DNA of 64,000 nt from Peptoclostridium litorale DSM 5388. GTDB lineage: Bacteria > Bacillota > Clostridia > Peptostreptococcales > Peptostreptococcaceae. The stretch covers positions 149,505-213,504 of the forward strand of contig NZ_FSRH01000005.1 in NCBI RefSeq assembly GCF_900141635.1, read 5' to 3'. The notes under the pieces are model-generated. The model searched no databases. It was not told where the DNA came from and saw only the letters and a program-made list of their open reading frames with translations. Both the position numbers and the translations under genes were made by a program. Of the stretch, positions 8,601 through 16,835 are shown piece after piece (position 1 is the stretch's first letter; the number at the start of each line of letters is the position of its first letter).

Positions 8601-9113
8601 CATGAAAAAGCACTTAGAATGGACAATAAGAGCGTAAGGCTTGGAGGAATGATTGCTGGCAAAACAGTCAAAACTACGAAAAACCACAGTATTATGGCAT
8701 TTGCGCAAATAGAGGATATGTATTCATCTGTTGAAGTTATAATTTTTCCGAGAGTTTACGAAAAATATATGGATATTATAGATGAAGATTCAATTGTGTA
8801 TGTCGAGGGAACGCTTACGGTAAAGGAAGATGAGGGAATAAAGATAATAGCACAAAAATTCGAGCAGGTGAAAAAGATGGACTGCAGAGGATTTTATATC
8901 AAACTTGAAAGCATAGATGAAAAGGAGACAATAGGGAAAATAGACGAGATACTCAGAAATTTTGAAGGTACGTCGCCCGTATTCATATACGGAGAAAAGG
9001 AAAAGCGCCTTTTCAAGTCGAAATCGGGAGTGAAAGTTAGAATAAATGAACAATTAAAAAAAGAGATAGGCACAGTGATAGGAAAAGAGAATATTAGGGT
9101 AAAAGAATTATAA
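5631..9113 (+). CDS. dnaE: DNA polymerase III alpha subunit, DnaE1 type
   Basis: The 1160-residue protein has the order of the DnaE1 class: N-terminal PHP domain (HLHVHTQYS from residue 9, ITDHG near 43), the C-family polymerase core with PDIDIDF at 399-405 (Asp400 and Asp402) and the third catalytic Asp552 in KMDFLGLRTL, a helix-hairpin-helix region near 860-900, and an OB fold near 990-1070. Its PHP histidines look intact, so proofreading activity is possible. Clostridia usually carry PolC as main polymerase plus DnaE; PolC is not in this window. The start is TTG at 5631 with GAGAGGAGA upstream. It is a single-gene unit. Confidence 0.97.
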   Translation: MKENIEFVHLHVHTQYSLLDGFSRIDKLIERAKELGMSSLAITDHGCMFGVIDFYKKAIKEGIKPIIGCEVYNATRGMDDKEPHYDRFPGHLILLAKNMTGYKNLIKLVSLGYTRGFYYKPRIDFKILEKYSEGLICTSACLAGDIQQLILKGNYYKAKRVAERLNSIFGQGNFYLEIQDHGIKEEKHVNMSLLRMSKETGIPLVATNDVHYVKREDSQNHDILLCIQTGKTVSDENRMKFPTNEFYLKSPQEMAAEFKKFPGAVENSVKIAKMCELEFDFNQIHLPEFDVPPEYSKAQYFIELCRKGLEKKVGKGNKEYEERLEYEINVIQEMGYVEYFLIVWDFIKFAKGKDIMVGPGRGSAAGSLVSYVLEITDIDPLKYGLIFERFLNPERVSMPDIDIDFCYERREEVIDYVKQKYGEDHVAQIITFGTLGAKAAIRDVGRVLDIAYSDVDKIAKQIPFAIGMNIDKALEVNPELRKMYEGQKEVKSIVDTSRELEGLPRHASTHAAGVVISKDTVDSYVPLYMHEQSVTTQFPMTTLEELGLLKMDFLGLRTLTVIRDAIENIRVAGGDKIDFENSCYDDRKVYELLSSGNTMGVFQLEGKGMRQFMKELKPDNFEDIVAGISLYRPGPMDSIPTYIRNKNNTEAVEYLHKKMEPILNVTYGCLVYQEQVMQTVRDLAGYSYGRSDIVRRAMGKKKMDVMEKERQYFIHGKTNENGNIEIEGCVRNGVPEDIADKIYNDMIDFAKYAFNKSHAAAYGVLAYQTAYLKAHYPVEFMAALMTSIMGNTDKVVQYIRDCGEMGIEVLKPDINKSFRKFAVEDGNIRFGLAAVKNVGEKVIDAIVEEREKSGQFKNFVDFCKRVDSKDLNKRVIESLIKCGAFEGLHENRAQLMAGYEKILDSIVSDRKKNLSGQISLFDMIQNNVNKKRGDEYTLPDVEEFNERDRLFMEKEVLGLYVSGHPLSEYTKEIALNASITTEEINEASEDHEKALRMDNKSVRLGGMIAGKTVKTTKNHSIMAFAQIEDMYSSVEVIIFPRVYEKYMDIIDEDSIVYVEGTLTVKEDEGIKIIAQKFEQVKKMDCRGFYIKLESIDEKETIGKIDEILRNFEGTSPVFIYGEKEKRLFKSKSGVKVRINEQLKKEIGTVIGKENIRVKEL

Positions 9114-9123
9114 ATTTTAAAAC

Positions 9124-9168
9124 AAAGCTGAAAAAGACTGTCGGAATTTGATTGTCATTTTCAGCTTT
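9124..9168 (+). terminator. Hairpin after dnaE, possible weak terminator
   Basis: AAAGCTGAAAA at 9124-9134 pairs with TTTTCAGCTTT at 9158-9168. The 3' flank has few T residues, so termination may be weak or the stem may be an mRNA end-stabiliser. Confidence 0.5.
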
Positions 9169-9275
9169 AAATTCTTGCGATAATCAAAAAAATAAGTTTT
9201 CAATGGAATTCTGGAGCATTGTATTTTGGATGCTGAATAACGATTGATAAAAAATATTTTTGTACGACTGCCCGC

Positions 9276-9304
9276 ATGACAAAAATAGGAAAATGAAATA
9301 TAAT
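9276..9304 (+). promoter_or_regulatory. Promoter of the pfkA-pyk operon
   Basis: ATGACA at 9276-9281 and TATAAT at 9299-9304 have a 17-base spacer. The leader is about 90 bases. Confidence 0.7.
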
Positions 9305-9400
9305 CTGCGATTAGAAATGTTTTTTATTTAACCAAACAATATATGTAATTAAGCCGGTAGAGCATATGAATACATGGGAAGCAGGAGGGATGCATAGAGT

Positions 9401-10360
9401 ATGAAAACAATAGCTGTTTTGACAAGCGGAGGGGATGCTCCGGGTATGAATGCTGCAATAAGAGCCGTGGCAAGATATGCAATGCACAAGGGATGCAAGG
9501 TTTATGGCGTCAACAGAGGATACAGGGGTCTTATAGAAGGGGATCTTGAAGAAATGAATCTTCTTTCGGTATGTGACATAATACATAGAGGGGGAACGAT
9601 ACTCAGATCTGCAAGAAGTGAAGAATTTATGACTGTGGAAGGCAGAAATCAGGCGGCTACAGTACTTAAAATTTTCGGGGTCGACGGACTCGTAGTCATA
9701 GGCGGAGATGGAACGTTCAGAGGAGCAAGAGAGCTGAGCAATATGGGCATACCTACAATAGGAATCCCGGGAACTATAGATAATGACCTTGCATATACAG
9801 ACTACACCATAGGATTCGACACTGCGGTGAACACGGTTTTAGATGCCATAGGCAAGCTCAGGGATACATCATCTTCGCACGAAAGAGTGAGCATAATAGA
9901 GGTGATGGGCAGGAACTGCGGAGACATAGCTGTTTTTTCGGGGCTTGCAGGAGGTGCGGAAAAGGTCATAATTCCTGAAATAGACTGGAATATAGATGAA
10001 ATATGCAAAGATCTTTTGAAAAGCAAAAACAAGGGAAAGATGCAAAGTATTATAATACTTTCAGAAGGAGTTGGAAAGGCCCAAGATCTTGCCGACCAGA
10101 TAAGTGAAAAGACTAGAATGGAGTGCAGGGCTACTGTCCTCGGCCACATACAAAGAGGCGGCTCACCTACGGGTTTTGACAGGGTGCTTGCGTCTAAAAT
10201 GGGAGCAAAGGCTGTACAGCTGATTATGGAAGATAAAACATCCAGAGTAATAGGGATAAAGGACAACAATATATTTGATATGGATATATATGAAGCTCTT
10301 GAAATGGAGAAAACTTTTCCAGAGGGGCTTTACGAACTTACGGACATACTTTCAAATTAA
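9401..10360 (+). CDS. pfkA: ATP-dependent 6-phosphofructokinase
   Basis: This 319-residue enzyme phosphorylates fructose-6-phosphate in glycolysis. It has the bacterial PfkA motifs: [15 protein letters not shown] at the N-terminus with the ATP-loop Gly11, [11 protein letters not shown] near 101-111, the catalytic GTIDND near 124-129, and VMGRNCGD near 167-174. Length and spacing fit the short allosteric bacterial form. ATG at 9401 follows AGCAGGAGGGA. It is 34 bases upstream of pyk, and the pair forms the common pfkA-pyk operon. Confidence 0.97.
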   Translation: MKTIAVLTSGGDAPGMNAAIRAVARYAMHKGCKVYGVNRGYRGLIEGDLEEMNLLSVCDIIHRGGTILRSARSEEFMTVEGRNQAATVLKIFGVDGLVVIGGDGTFRGARELSNMGIPTIGIPGTIDNDLAYTDYTIGFDTAVNTVLDAIGKLRDTSSSHERVSIIEVMGRNCGDIAVFSGLAGGAEKVIIPEIDWNIDEICKDLLKSKNKGKMQSIIILSEGVGKAQDLADQISEKTRMECRATVLGHIQRGGSPTGFDRVLASKMGAKAVQLIMEDKTSRVIGIKDNNIFDMDIYEALEMEKTFPEGLYELTDILSN

Positions 10361-10394
10361 GCGGCTGTAAAAGATTATAACTTAGGAGGGGAAC

Positions 10395-12164
10395 ATGTCG
10401 CACAGAAAAAAGACTAAAATAGTTTCCACAATTGGACCTGCAAGTGAAAATGATGACACTTTAAGGCAGATGTTTTCAAAGGGGGTCAATGTATGCAGGC
10501 TTAATTTCTCTCATGGAACTCACGAAGAACACAGGGGAAGAATGGAAACAATTAAAAGAGTAAGAAATGAGATGAAACTTCCCGTGGCGATAATGCTCGA
10601 TACAAAAGGACCTGAGATAAGGGTGGGCAAATTCAAAAATGGAAAAGTACTGCTTGCCCAGGGGCAAAAGTTCACATTGACCACAAAAGACATTCTAGGA
10701 GATGAGAGCATCTGCAGTGTAAGCTATAATGAAATATCAAAAGACGTATCCGTAGGAGATACCGTACTTATAGACGATGGACTTGTATCTTTAATTGTTG
10801 AAGAAAAATCGCAATATGAGCTTTTGTGCACAGTCCAAAACGGAGGTGAGGTTTCAGACAGAAAAGGGGTAAATATACCAGGTGCGAGAATAAACCTTCC
10901 TGCGGTCACTCAAAAAGACAGGGAAGACATAATATTCGGTATTGAAAATGGCATAGATTTTGTCGCGGCATCATTCATAAGAAAAGCCGAGGATGTGCTA
11001 GACATAAGAAGGGTTCTTGAGGAAAATGGAGGGAATGACATAAGCGTAATTTCCAAAATAGAAAATGCCGAGGGCGTGGAAAATGCAGATGAGATACTCC
11101 AGGTTTCTGACGGGCTGATGGTTGCAAGAGGGGATCTTGGAGTTGAAATTTTGCCTGAAGAAGTTCCACTGGTTCAAAAGGAACTCATAAGAAAATGCAA
11201 TAGAGTGGGAAAACCTGTCATAACAGCTACGCAGATGCTGGATTCGATGATCAGGAACCCAAGGCCCACAAGGGCGGAGGTTGCAGATGTAGCAAATGCA
11301 ATATTTGATGGAACTGATGCAATAATGCTTTCGGGGGAGACTGCCATAGGGTCGTACCCTGTTGATGCGGTATCAACAATGAGTAAAATAGCCCTTAGAA
11401 TAGAGGCATCCCCAGAGTATATAGCGCTCATGGAAAAGGAAGAGGGCAAAAGGGAAGAAAATACTACTGTTACAAATGCTGTGAGCCATGCGACATGCAC
11501 CAGTGCGAGGGAACTTGGTGCCAGCGCTATAATAACTGTAACAGCTTCAGGGCTTACGGCCAGCATGGTATCGCGCTTTAAGCCGGTGGCCCCGATAATA
11601 GCGGTGACATCTTTTGAAAAAGTGACTAGGAAGCTGTCTTTAGTATGGGGCGTAGAATCCGTGCTTTCAAAAGAATTTGAATCGACGGACAAGCTGGTTG
11701 AAGATGCGATAGCATGCGCTCTTGATGAAAAACATATAAATGCAGGAGACCTAGTCGTTATAACGGCCGGAGTACCTGTAGGAGGAGTAGGTGGAACTAA
11801 TATAATGAAAGTACACATAGTTGCGGAGATAATAACAAGGGGAGTGGGAATAGGAAAAGAGTCAATAGAAGGAAAAGCATGCGTGGTGCCACATGGCCAA
11901 GACGTGTCTAACAGCTTTAAAAAGGGCTGCATACTGGTAGCTAGGACTACCGATATAGATTATAACAGGTATATACAAGACTCTCTTGCTGTGATAATAG
12001 AAGAAGGAGGGCTTACAAGCCATGCGGCCCTTGTTGCACTTCATATGGGTAAGCCTGTAATAGTAGGTGCAAAAGATGCTACCAAGCTTATAAAAAGCGG
12101 AGATACTATAACGCTGGATACATCAAAAGGAGTGGTGTATATGGGGAGTGCAAGCGTACTGTAA
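10395..12164 (+). CDS. pyk: Pyruvate kinase with C-terminal PEP-utilising-type extension
   Basis: The 589-residue enzyme makes pyruvate and ATP from phosphoenolpyruvate. The core has RRKTKIVSTIGPAS-type N-terminal sequence, the metal-binding MLDTKGPEIRVG near 66-77, the catalytic SKIENAEGVENADEI region and the MVARGDLGVE loop. Residues beyond about 480 form the extra domain seen in Bacillus and related pyruvate kinases, homologous to the swivelling phosphohistidine domain of PEP-utilising enzymes; GGLTSHAALVALHMGKP carries the expected histidine. TTAGGAGGGG precedes ATG 10395. A long non-coding stretch with a nested inverted repeat follows. Confidence 0.97.
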   Translation: MSHRKKTKIVSTIGPASENDDTLRQMFSKGVNVCRLNFSHGTHEEHRGRMETIKRVRNEMKLPVAIMLDTKGPEIRVGKFKNGKVLLAQGQKFTLTTKDILGDESICSVSYNEISKDVSVGDTVLIDDGLVSLIVEEKSQYELLCTVQNGGEVSDRKGVNIPGARINLPAVTQKDREDIIFGIENGIDFVAASFIRKAEDVLDIRRVLEENGGNDISVISKIENAEGVENADEILQVSDGLMVARGDLGVEILPEEVPLVQKELIRKCNRVGKPVITATQMLDSMIRNPRPTRAEVADVANAIFDGTDAIMLSGETAIGSYPVDAVSTMSKIALRIEASPEYIALMEKEEGKREENTTVTNAVSHATCTSARELGASAIITVTASGLTASMVSRFKPVAPIIAVTSFEKVTRKLSLVWGVESVLSKEFESTDKLVEDAIACALDEKHINAGDLVVITAGVPVGGVGGTNIMKVHIVAEIITRGVGIGKESIEGKACVVPHGQDVSNSFKKGCILVARTTDIDYNRYIQDSLAVIIEEGGLTSHAALVALHMGKPVIVGAKDATKLIKSGDTITLDTSKGVVYMGSASVL

Positions 12165-12169
12165 CAGCA

Positions 12170-12275
12170 GAATCGTTAATAAATAAACCAAAGATGTGCT
12201 GATTTGCGTTAAAAAAGAGAGTAGATTTGTTAAAAAACAGAACTTGATTGAAAATAAACGCAAATCAGACGATTC
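12170..12275. repeat. Nested inverted repeat 3' of pyk, possible RNA element
   Basis: Two separate inverted repeats are nested. GAATCGT (12170-12176) pairs with ACGATTC (12269-12275), and CTGATTTGCGTT (12199-12210) pairs with AACGCAAATCAG (12257-12268), perfect over 12 bp around a 46-base AT-rich loop. The two right arms abut, while the left arms are separated by 22 bases. No T-run follows, so it is not a classical terminator. It begins 6 bases after the pyk stop. Confidence 0.5.
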
Positions 12276-12594
12276 GGAAAAAGAGAAGGTGAGAGGATCT
12301 CTTTAAATATGAAAAAATATTATCGTAAGATAATTGTTTTTAAAATGCAGAATTTGAATTTTGGTCTTGAATTTCAAAAAAATGGATTAGGCATACTGAT
12401 AACAACGGATTTCCAATAAAACAAGCTTATAGACAGTTGTTTCAGGAGGTGGAAACCTTCAAAAAATAAAGAAAAAAATCAAAAATAATTTAAAATAAAT
12501 ATTTTTTGATTTTTTTTAATACAAACATAAAATTCTAAAAATATTGAAAATTCAATACAAATGAAATATTTTCTGCGTAAAAATAAAATTATGT
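12276..12594. other. AT-rich gene-free stretch upstream of the NSS transporter
   Basis: No gene is supported. It holds a small AAAGAG/CTCTTT hairpin near 12282-12306 and a Shine-Dalgarno-like CAGGAGGTGG near 12443-12452 followed only by a few codons before a stop. Confidence 0.3.
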
Positions 12595-12609
12595 AAGTTT
12601 CAGAAAAGT
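12595..12609 (+). promoter_or_regulatory. Candidate CodY-like motif just upstream of the NSS promoter
   Basis: AAGTTTCAGAAAAGT matches AATTTTCWGAAAATT at 13 of 15 positions and ends 9 bases before the -35 element. No 6-base-overlapping partner was confirmed. The AT-rich context weakens the call. Confidence 0.3.
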
Positions 12610-12618
12610 AAAAATAGT

Positions 12619-12647
12619 TTGTTAAAAGGTGCGAAACAGGGTATAAT
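12619..12647 (+). promoter_or_regulatory. Sigma-A promoter of the NSS transporter
   Basis: TTGTTA at 12619-12624 and TATAAT at 12642-12647 with a 17-base spacer; the leader is about 37 bases. Confidence 0.8.
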
Positions 12648-12690
12648 CTACATGAACTGAAAAAAATTCTTTTAAGGAGGGGATTTTTTA

Positions 12691-14274
12691 ATGAGTGAAT
12701 CAAGAGAACAATGGGGCTCCAAGATTGGTCTTATATTTGCCATGGCAGGTAACGCTATAGGACTAGGAAACTTCTGGAGATTCCCGTATCAGGCTGCCAG
12801 CAACGGTGGGGGCGCTTTCATGATCCCTTATTTTGCCGCACTTATTATCATAGGTATACCGATCATGTTGATTGAGTGGAACCTCGGCCGTTACGGTGGA
12901 AAGTATGGACATGGAACACTTGCACCAATGGTTTATCTTCAAGCTAGAGAGGGTGTTAAGCCTAAAACGGCTGCAGTGCTTGGAGCAATTGCAGGAATGA
13001 TGGCATTTGCAGTAACGCTTCTAGTTAACTCGTATTACCTTCAAATTATCGGATGGACTCTTGGATACAGTTATCTTTCAGTAAGTGGAGGATACATGGA
13101 TGCTGCCAAGAGTACAGGGGAAGTATTTGTAAACTATATCCAGACTCCAGGACTAGTGTTTACATTCTGGATAATAGCACTTGCTATGCTTGGATATACA
13201 GTAATGAAGGGAGTGCAAAAGGGTATAGAGACATGGGCTAAGATAATGATGCCTATTCTTTATATATTTGGTATAGTGCTTGCGGTTAGAGCGCTTACTA
13301 TAGGAAGCCCTGTAAACCCTGACTGGTCTTCTATGAAAGGCCTTAGCTACATCTGGAATCCTGACTTTTCAGCGCTGAGCTGGAAATCTGCAATAGCTGC
13401 AGCAGGCCAGATATTCTTCACACTTTCAATAGGAATGGGTATAATATGTAACTATGCTTCATACCTTCAGCCAGACGATGACGTTGTAGTTTCTTCGTTT
13501 GCGACAATATCTCTTAACGAGTTTGCGGAGATAATACTTGGCGGTACAGCGGTTATACCTATAGCTTACGCATTCATGGGACCTGACGGAGTTGGAGCAG
13601 GTGTTGGACTTTCGTTCATAGCGCTTCCAAACGTATTCAGAGCCATGGGCGGAGGCCAGTTCGTAGGTGCGCTTTGGTTCCTTCTTCTATTCTTCGCTGG
13701 ATTTACATCAGCTATAGCGATGTACAACTATCTTGTTGCACTTCTTGAAGAAGATCTTGGAATTACAAGGGTTAAGGGCGCGATGATAATGTTCTTCGCA
13801 TATATAGCAGTTGGACTACCAGTTGGACTAGAGCCTGTTTTGACTAAGACGGCAGACCTTGCTTACCTTACAGAGGTTGACAACTGGGTTGGATCATACC
13901 TTCTTATAGTTCTTGGACTTGTTGAAATATGCGTTGTTGCATTCCTTATGGGAGACAAGGCTCTTGAGGAGATAAACAGAGGTGGAATATGGCAGATACC
14001 ATCGTGGTTCTTCAATGTTTTCCACAAATTCCTTACACCTATATCGATAGCGATACTTCTTATATTCTCTACGCTTGACTATATCAAGGCGGGGTACTTC
14101 AGAGCAGTTCCGTCGTTTGTTGAGAACTCTCCGATACTTGTGCCTTGGGTAAACGGAGCTAGAGTTGTAATAATTGTAGTTCTTGTAGCAGGATTCATGC
14201 AGTCGTACAAGTCTATAAAGACTAAGTACGCTAAAGAGCTCTCTGAAAATGAAGTATCAATTCGAGTAGGATAA
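12691..14274 (+). CDS. Sodium-dependent transporter, NSS (SNF) family
   Basis: This 527-residue membrane protein has the neurotransmitter:sodium symporter signature at the N-terminus: GLIFAMAGNAIGLGNFWRFP near residues 12-31, which lines the Na+ and substrate sites in LeuT-type carriers. About 12 hydrophobic segments follow. Bacterial members import amino acids such as tryptophan, tyrosine, methionine or alanine. ATG at 12691 has AAGGAGGGG upstream. The next gene, 22 bases on, encodes a one-helix protein like MetS, the partner of the Corynebacterium NSS methionine/alanine importer MetP, so methionine or alanine are reasonable substrate guesses. Its own promoter and a terminator after the small gene define a two-gene operon. 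Confidence 0.92.
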   Translation: MSESREQWGSKIGLIFAMAGNAIGLGNFWRFPYQAASNGGGAFMIPYFAALIIIGIPIMLIEWNLGRYGGKYGHGTLAPMVYLQAREGVKPKTAAVLGAIAGMMAFAVTLLVNSYYLQIIGWTLGYSYLSVSGGYMDAAKSTGEVFVNYIQTPGLVFTFWIIALAMLGYTVMKGVQKGIETWAKIMMPILYIFGIVLAVRALTIGSPVNPDWSSMKGLSYIWNPDFSALSWKSAIAAAGQIFFTLSIGMGIICNYASYLQPDDDVVVSSFATISLNEFAEIILGGTAVIPIAYAFMGPDGVGAGVGLSFIALPNVFRAMGGGQFVGALWFLLLFFAGFTSAIAMYNYLVALLEEDLGITRVKGAMIMFFAYIAVGLPVGLEPVLTKTADLAYLTEVDNWVGSYLLIVLGLVEICVVAFLMGDKALEEINRGGIWQIPSWFFNVFHKFLTPISIAILLIFSTLDYIKAGYFRAVPSFVENSPILVPWVNGARVVIIVVLVAGFMQSYKSIKTKYAKELSENEVSIRVG

Positions 14275-14296
14275 TAGAGAGGGAGGGATCAGTAAT

Positions 14297-14413
14297 ATGA
14301 CTGGTGCAGCATTAGGTTTCATGATAACCATATGGACTATAATATTAGTAGCTATATTTGTGTCCCTTAACGCTCTTCTTAAAGGAGAGGCTGCTAAGGC
14401 GGCAAAAAAATAA
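14297..14413 (+). CDS. MetS-like small subunit of the NSS transporter
   Basis: A 38-residue protein starts at ATG 14297 with GGGAGGGA about 10 bases upstream. It begins MTGAALGFMITIW, has one membrane helix to about residue 26, then a Lys/Ala-rich cytoplasmic tail ending in two lysines. Position directly after an NSS transporter, size and topology match the methionine/alanine importer small-subunit (MetS) family, in which the small protein is needed for transport by the large one. The function here is inferred from that pairing. A strong terminator follows 8 bases after the stop. Confidence 0.8.
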   Translation: MTGAALGFMITIWTIILVAIFVSLNALLKGEAAKAAKK

Positions 14414-14421
14414 ACTGAATA

Positions 14422-14450
14422 AAAACCCCACCTGTAAAGGTGGGGTTTTA
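14422..14450 (+). terminator. Rho-independent terminator after the NSS-MetS operon
   Basis: AAACCCCACC pairs with GGTGGGGTTT across a 6-base loop, followed by a short T run. Confidence 0.9.
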
Positions 14451-14562
14451 TGTTTAAGTAGTATTGGGTCAGGTCGACAAAATTTGTAATTTGAGGTATT
14501 ATAAATATAAGTTGTGAGATTTATTATGCAATCATACTAATACTATTATGAGAGGTGGTACT

Positions 14563-15258
14563 ATGAAGGCTTCAGAACTCGTTACAGTACTTGACGGACT
14601 TATTAAAAAGATAGACGAAACAGGTCTTTTGCCACAAAAAAACAAGAACCAGTTTCTTGGAGAGCTGACATCAATAAAAACGGAGTATGAAAATGTAGAA
14701 GTTCCCGAGGATCTTAAGGAAGTGTATACATCGCTCTACAAGAAGGGAAGAGAACTTCAAAAGCTTTTCAAGTCGGATGAGAACGCAAAAGAGCTTGTTG
14801 ACAAGATAAAATACTATATAAGGTATTTGAAAGCGGCAAGAGCGGATTTCAAAGGGGAGTCGTCGTATATAGGAAAGTATTTCAGAGTGTTTGTAATAAC
14901 TTCTGTACTATTTCTGGCGCTTTCGCCTCAGTATTTTGGATTTGTGCTGGCAGCAGTTATGTTTGTACCCATATTCATGGGGATAAAGGGGATAAGAAAA
15001 AGGTCTTACCATGGATTCATCATGAGCCTTGCGGTAATACCTGTGGGAATAATGACTGCGGCGTATTGGCTTAAATATGGAATATACGTAATGAATAACT
15101 ATCAGGAAGCAATACAGTCCATAATGCAGTCTACGGGAAGAGGTGCAGGCTTTTCTCAAATGCTTGCAACAGTTCCGCCTATTTTGGGAATCGTGCTTTT
15201 CGCTGCTGCGTTTATGCAGGGATTCAGGGCCTATAAGAGCAAGGACCTGTTTGTTTAA
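14563..15258 (+). CDS. Membrane protein of unknown function
   Basis: I do not recognise this 231-residue protein. Residues 1 to about 100 are hydrophilic, helical and charged, probably coiled-coil. From about 107 on there are four hydrophobic segments (ITSVLFLALSPQYFGFVLAA with the following VMFVPIFMGI, then SLAVIPVGIMTAAYWL, then PPILGIVLFAAAFMQGF). The end is KSKDLFV. ATG at 14563 is chosen since AGAGGTGG lies 8 bases upstream; an earlier in-frame ATG at 14548 is inside or before that ribosome site. It is a single-gene unit ended by the terminator at 15361. Confidence 0.75.
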   Translation: MKASELVTVLDGLIKKIDETGLLPQKNKNQFLGELTSIKTEYENVEVPEDLKEVYTSLYKKGRELQKLFKSDENAKELVDKIKYYIRYLKAARADFKGESSYIGKYFRVFVITSVLFLALSPQYFGFVLAAVMFVPIFMGIKGIRKRSYHGFIMSLAVIPVGIMTAAYWLKYGIYVMNNYQEAIQSIMQSTGRGAGFSQMLATVPPILGIVLFAAAFMQGFRAYKSKDLFV

Positions 15259-15360
15259 TACCTAAGAGGCAGGATTTGCATCTGGTGCAAGGCTGAAACA
15301 TTTAAAATTGTTGTTGAAAACATATATTTTTTAAAATTAAAATATTATTTGAAGGATTAT

Positions 15361-15400
15361 AGGGAATCTTATGGCTTGAAATAAGATTCCCTTGTTTTTT
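15361..15400 (+). terminator. Terminator upstream of rlmD
   Basis: AGGGAATCTTAT pairs perfectly with ATAAGATTCCCT across an 8-base loop and runs into TGTTTTTT. It ends the preceding membrane-protein transcript. Confidence 0.9.
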
Positions 15401-15431
15401 AGATTGATTTGAAGTCAAGGAGTGTTAATAC

Positions 15432-16790
15432 ATGATAAATGAAAATGGAAAATATGAAATTGAAATAGTGGATTTTACGGACAAGGGCTGTGGCATAGGA
15501 AGACTGGACGGACTTGCGGTATTTGTGGAAGGGGCTGTTCCAAAGGACAGGGTGATTGTAGAGATAACCAAGCTCAAGAAAAACTATGCCCAGGCAAAAC
15601 TTGTGGATATTATTGAAAAGTCACCGCTTAGAGTGGAGCCGGCATGCGAAATAGCAGGCATCTGCGGAGGATGCCAGATAATGCATGTTGGCTATGAATC
15701 TCAACTAGACATAAAGAGCGAAAGTGTAAGACAGACCCTAAAGAGGATAGGCGGAGTGGATGAAAGCCTTGTAAACGAAATAATAGGCATGGAAAACCCT
15801 TACGGATACAGAAACAAGGCCCAGTTTCCTGTGGGAGTCCAAAATGGAGAAGCCGCATTAGGGTTTTACAAAAAGGGTTCGCATGAGATAGTGCCTTGCA
15901 GCAAATGCAGTATACAGCATGATATAAACGAAAAGATTACAGCCATAGTCAAAGAATATATAAATGAAAATTCAATAGAGGTGTATGATGAAAGGTTCCA
16001 TAAGGGGAACATGAGGCATGTAGTCACAAAAATAGGTTTTACAACCGGAGAAATAATGGTTGTGCTCGTAACTAAAGCTGCGGCAAGGCTTAAAGGAGTC
16101 GAAAAACTTGTAGACATGCTTAAAAACGAGATTCCGGGCCTTAGGACCGTGGTTCAAAACATAAATCCCGACAAGACAAACAGGATACTTGGATTTAAAA
16201 ACAAGACCATACATGGGGACGGAATAATAAATGACTATATAGGGGAGCTGAAGTTCAACATATCGCCGCTTTCGTTCTTTCAGGTCAACCCTGTGCAGAC
16301 TAAGGTGCTCTATGGCAAGGCCCTCGAATATGCACAGCTTGAGGGTGAAGAGACCGTATTTGACATATACAGCGGGATAGGCACCATATCACTTTTCCTA
16401 TCGCAAAAGGCAAAAAAGGTGATAGGCGTTGAGATTGTAGAGGATGCGGTAAGGGATGCAGCTGAAAATGCAAAGCTAAACGGCATAGAAAATGCTGAGT
16501 TTTATGCTGGGAAAGCTGAAGAAGTCATACCAAATCTGTATAAGCAGGGAATAAGGGCAGACGTCGCGGTTGTAGACCCTCCAAGGAAGGGCTGTGATGA
16601 AAGGGTGCTGTCTGTTCTTTCGAGCATGCAGGCCAAGAGAATAGTATATGTATCATGCAATCCTGCGACCCTTGCAAGGGATGCGAAGTATCTTGAGGAA
16701 AATGGATATACTGTCGAAAATGTACAGCCTGTAGACATGTTCCCTCATACGATGCATACGGAAGTTGTATGCAGCTTTAAAAGGGTATAA
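15432..16790 (+). CDS. rlmD: 23S rRNA (uracil-C5)-methyltransferase, RumA/RlmD-like
   Basis: The 452-residue protein has a TRAM domain (residues ~5-60), an iron-sulfur motif (CEIAGICGGC near 74-83 plus a later PCSKC), and a SAM-dependent methyltransferase domain with DIYSGIGTISLFL near 311-323 and the catalytic VSCNPATLARD near 408. It should make m5U in 23S rRNA; which uridine (747 or 1939 in E. coli numbering) cannot be told, because gram-positive RlmCD can modify both. ATG at 15432 follows AAGGAG. The stop is 45 bases before the carbonic anhydrase gene. Confidence 0.93.
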   Translation: MINENGKYEIEIVDFTDKGCGIGRLDGLAVFVEGAVPKDRVIVEITKLKKNYAQAKLVDIIEKSPLRVEPACEIAGICGGCQIMHVGYESQLDIKSESVRQTLKRIGGVDESLVNEIIGMENPYGYRNKAQFPVGVQNGEAALGFYKKGSHEIVPCSKCSIQHDINEKITAIVKEYINENSIEVYDERFHKGNMRHVVTKIGFTTGEIMVVLVTKAAARLKGVEKLVDMLKNEIPGLRTVVQNINPDKTNRILGFKNKTIHGDGIINDYIGELKFNISPLSFFQVNPVQTKVLYGKALEYAQLEGEETVFDIYSGIGTISLFLSQKAKKVIGVEIVEDAVRDAAENAKLNGIENAEFYAGKAEEVIPNLYKQGIRADVAVVDPPRKGCDERVLSVLSSMQAKRIVYVSCNPATLARDAKYLEENGYTVENVQPVDMFPHTMHTEVVCSFKRV

Positions 16791-16835
16791 TAAGGTGTAA
16801 TAGCAATAAGTCAAAGCATTGAAAGGGGAATAAGC

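Noticed and set aside
11174..11932. 252-codon minus-strand frame inside pyk
   Set aside because: It is a shadow of the well-conserved pyruvate kinase gene.
12443..12475. Shine-Dalgarno-like AGGAGGTGG before the NSS gene
   Set aside because: Only a 6-codon frame follows and it lies upstream of the predicted promoter, so it is not in the transcript.
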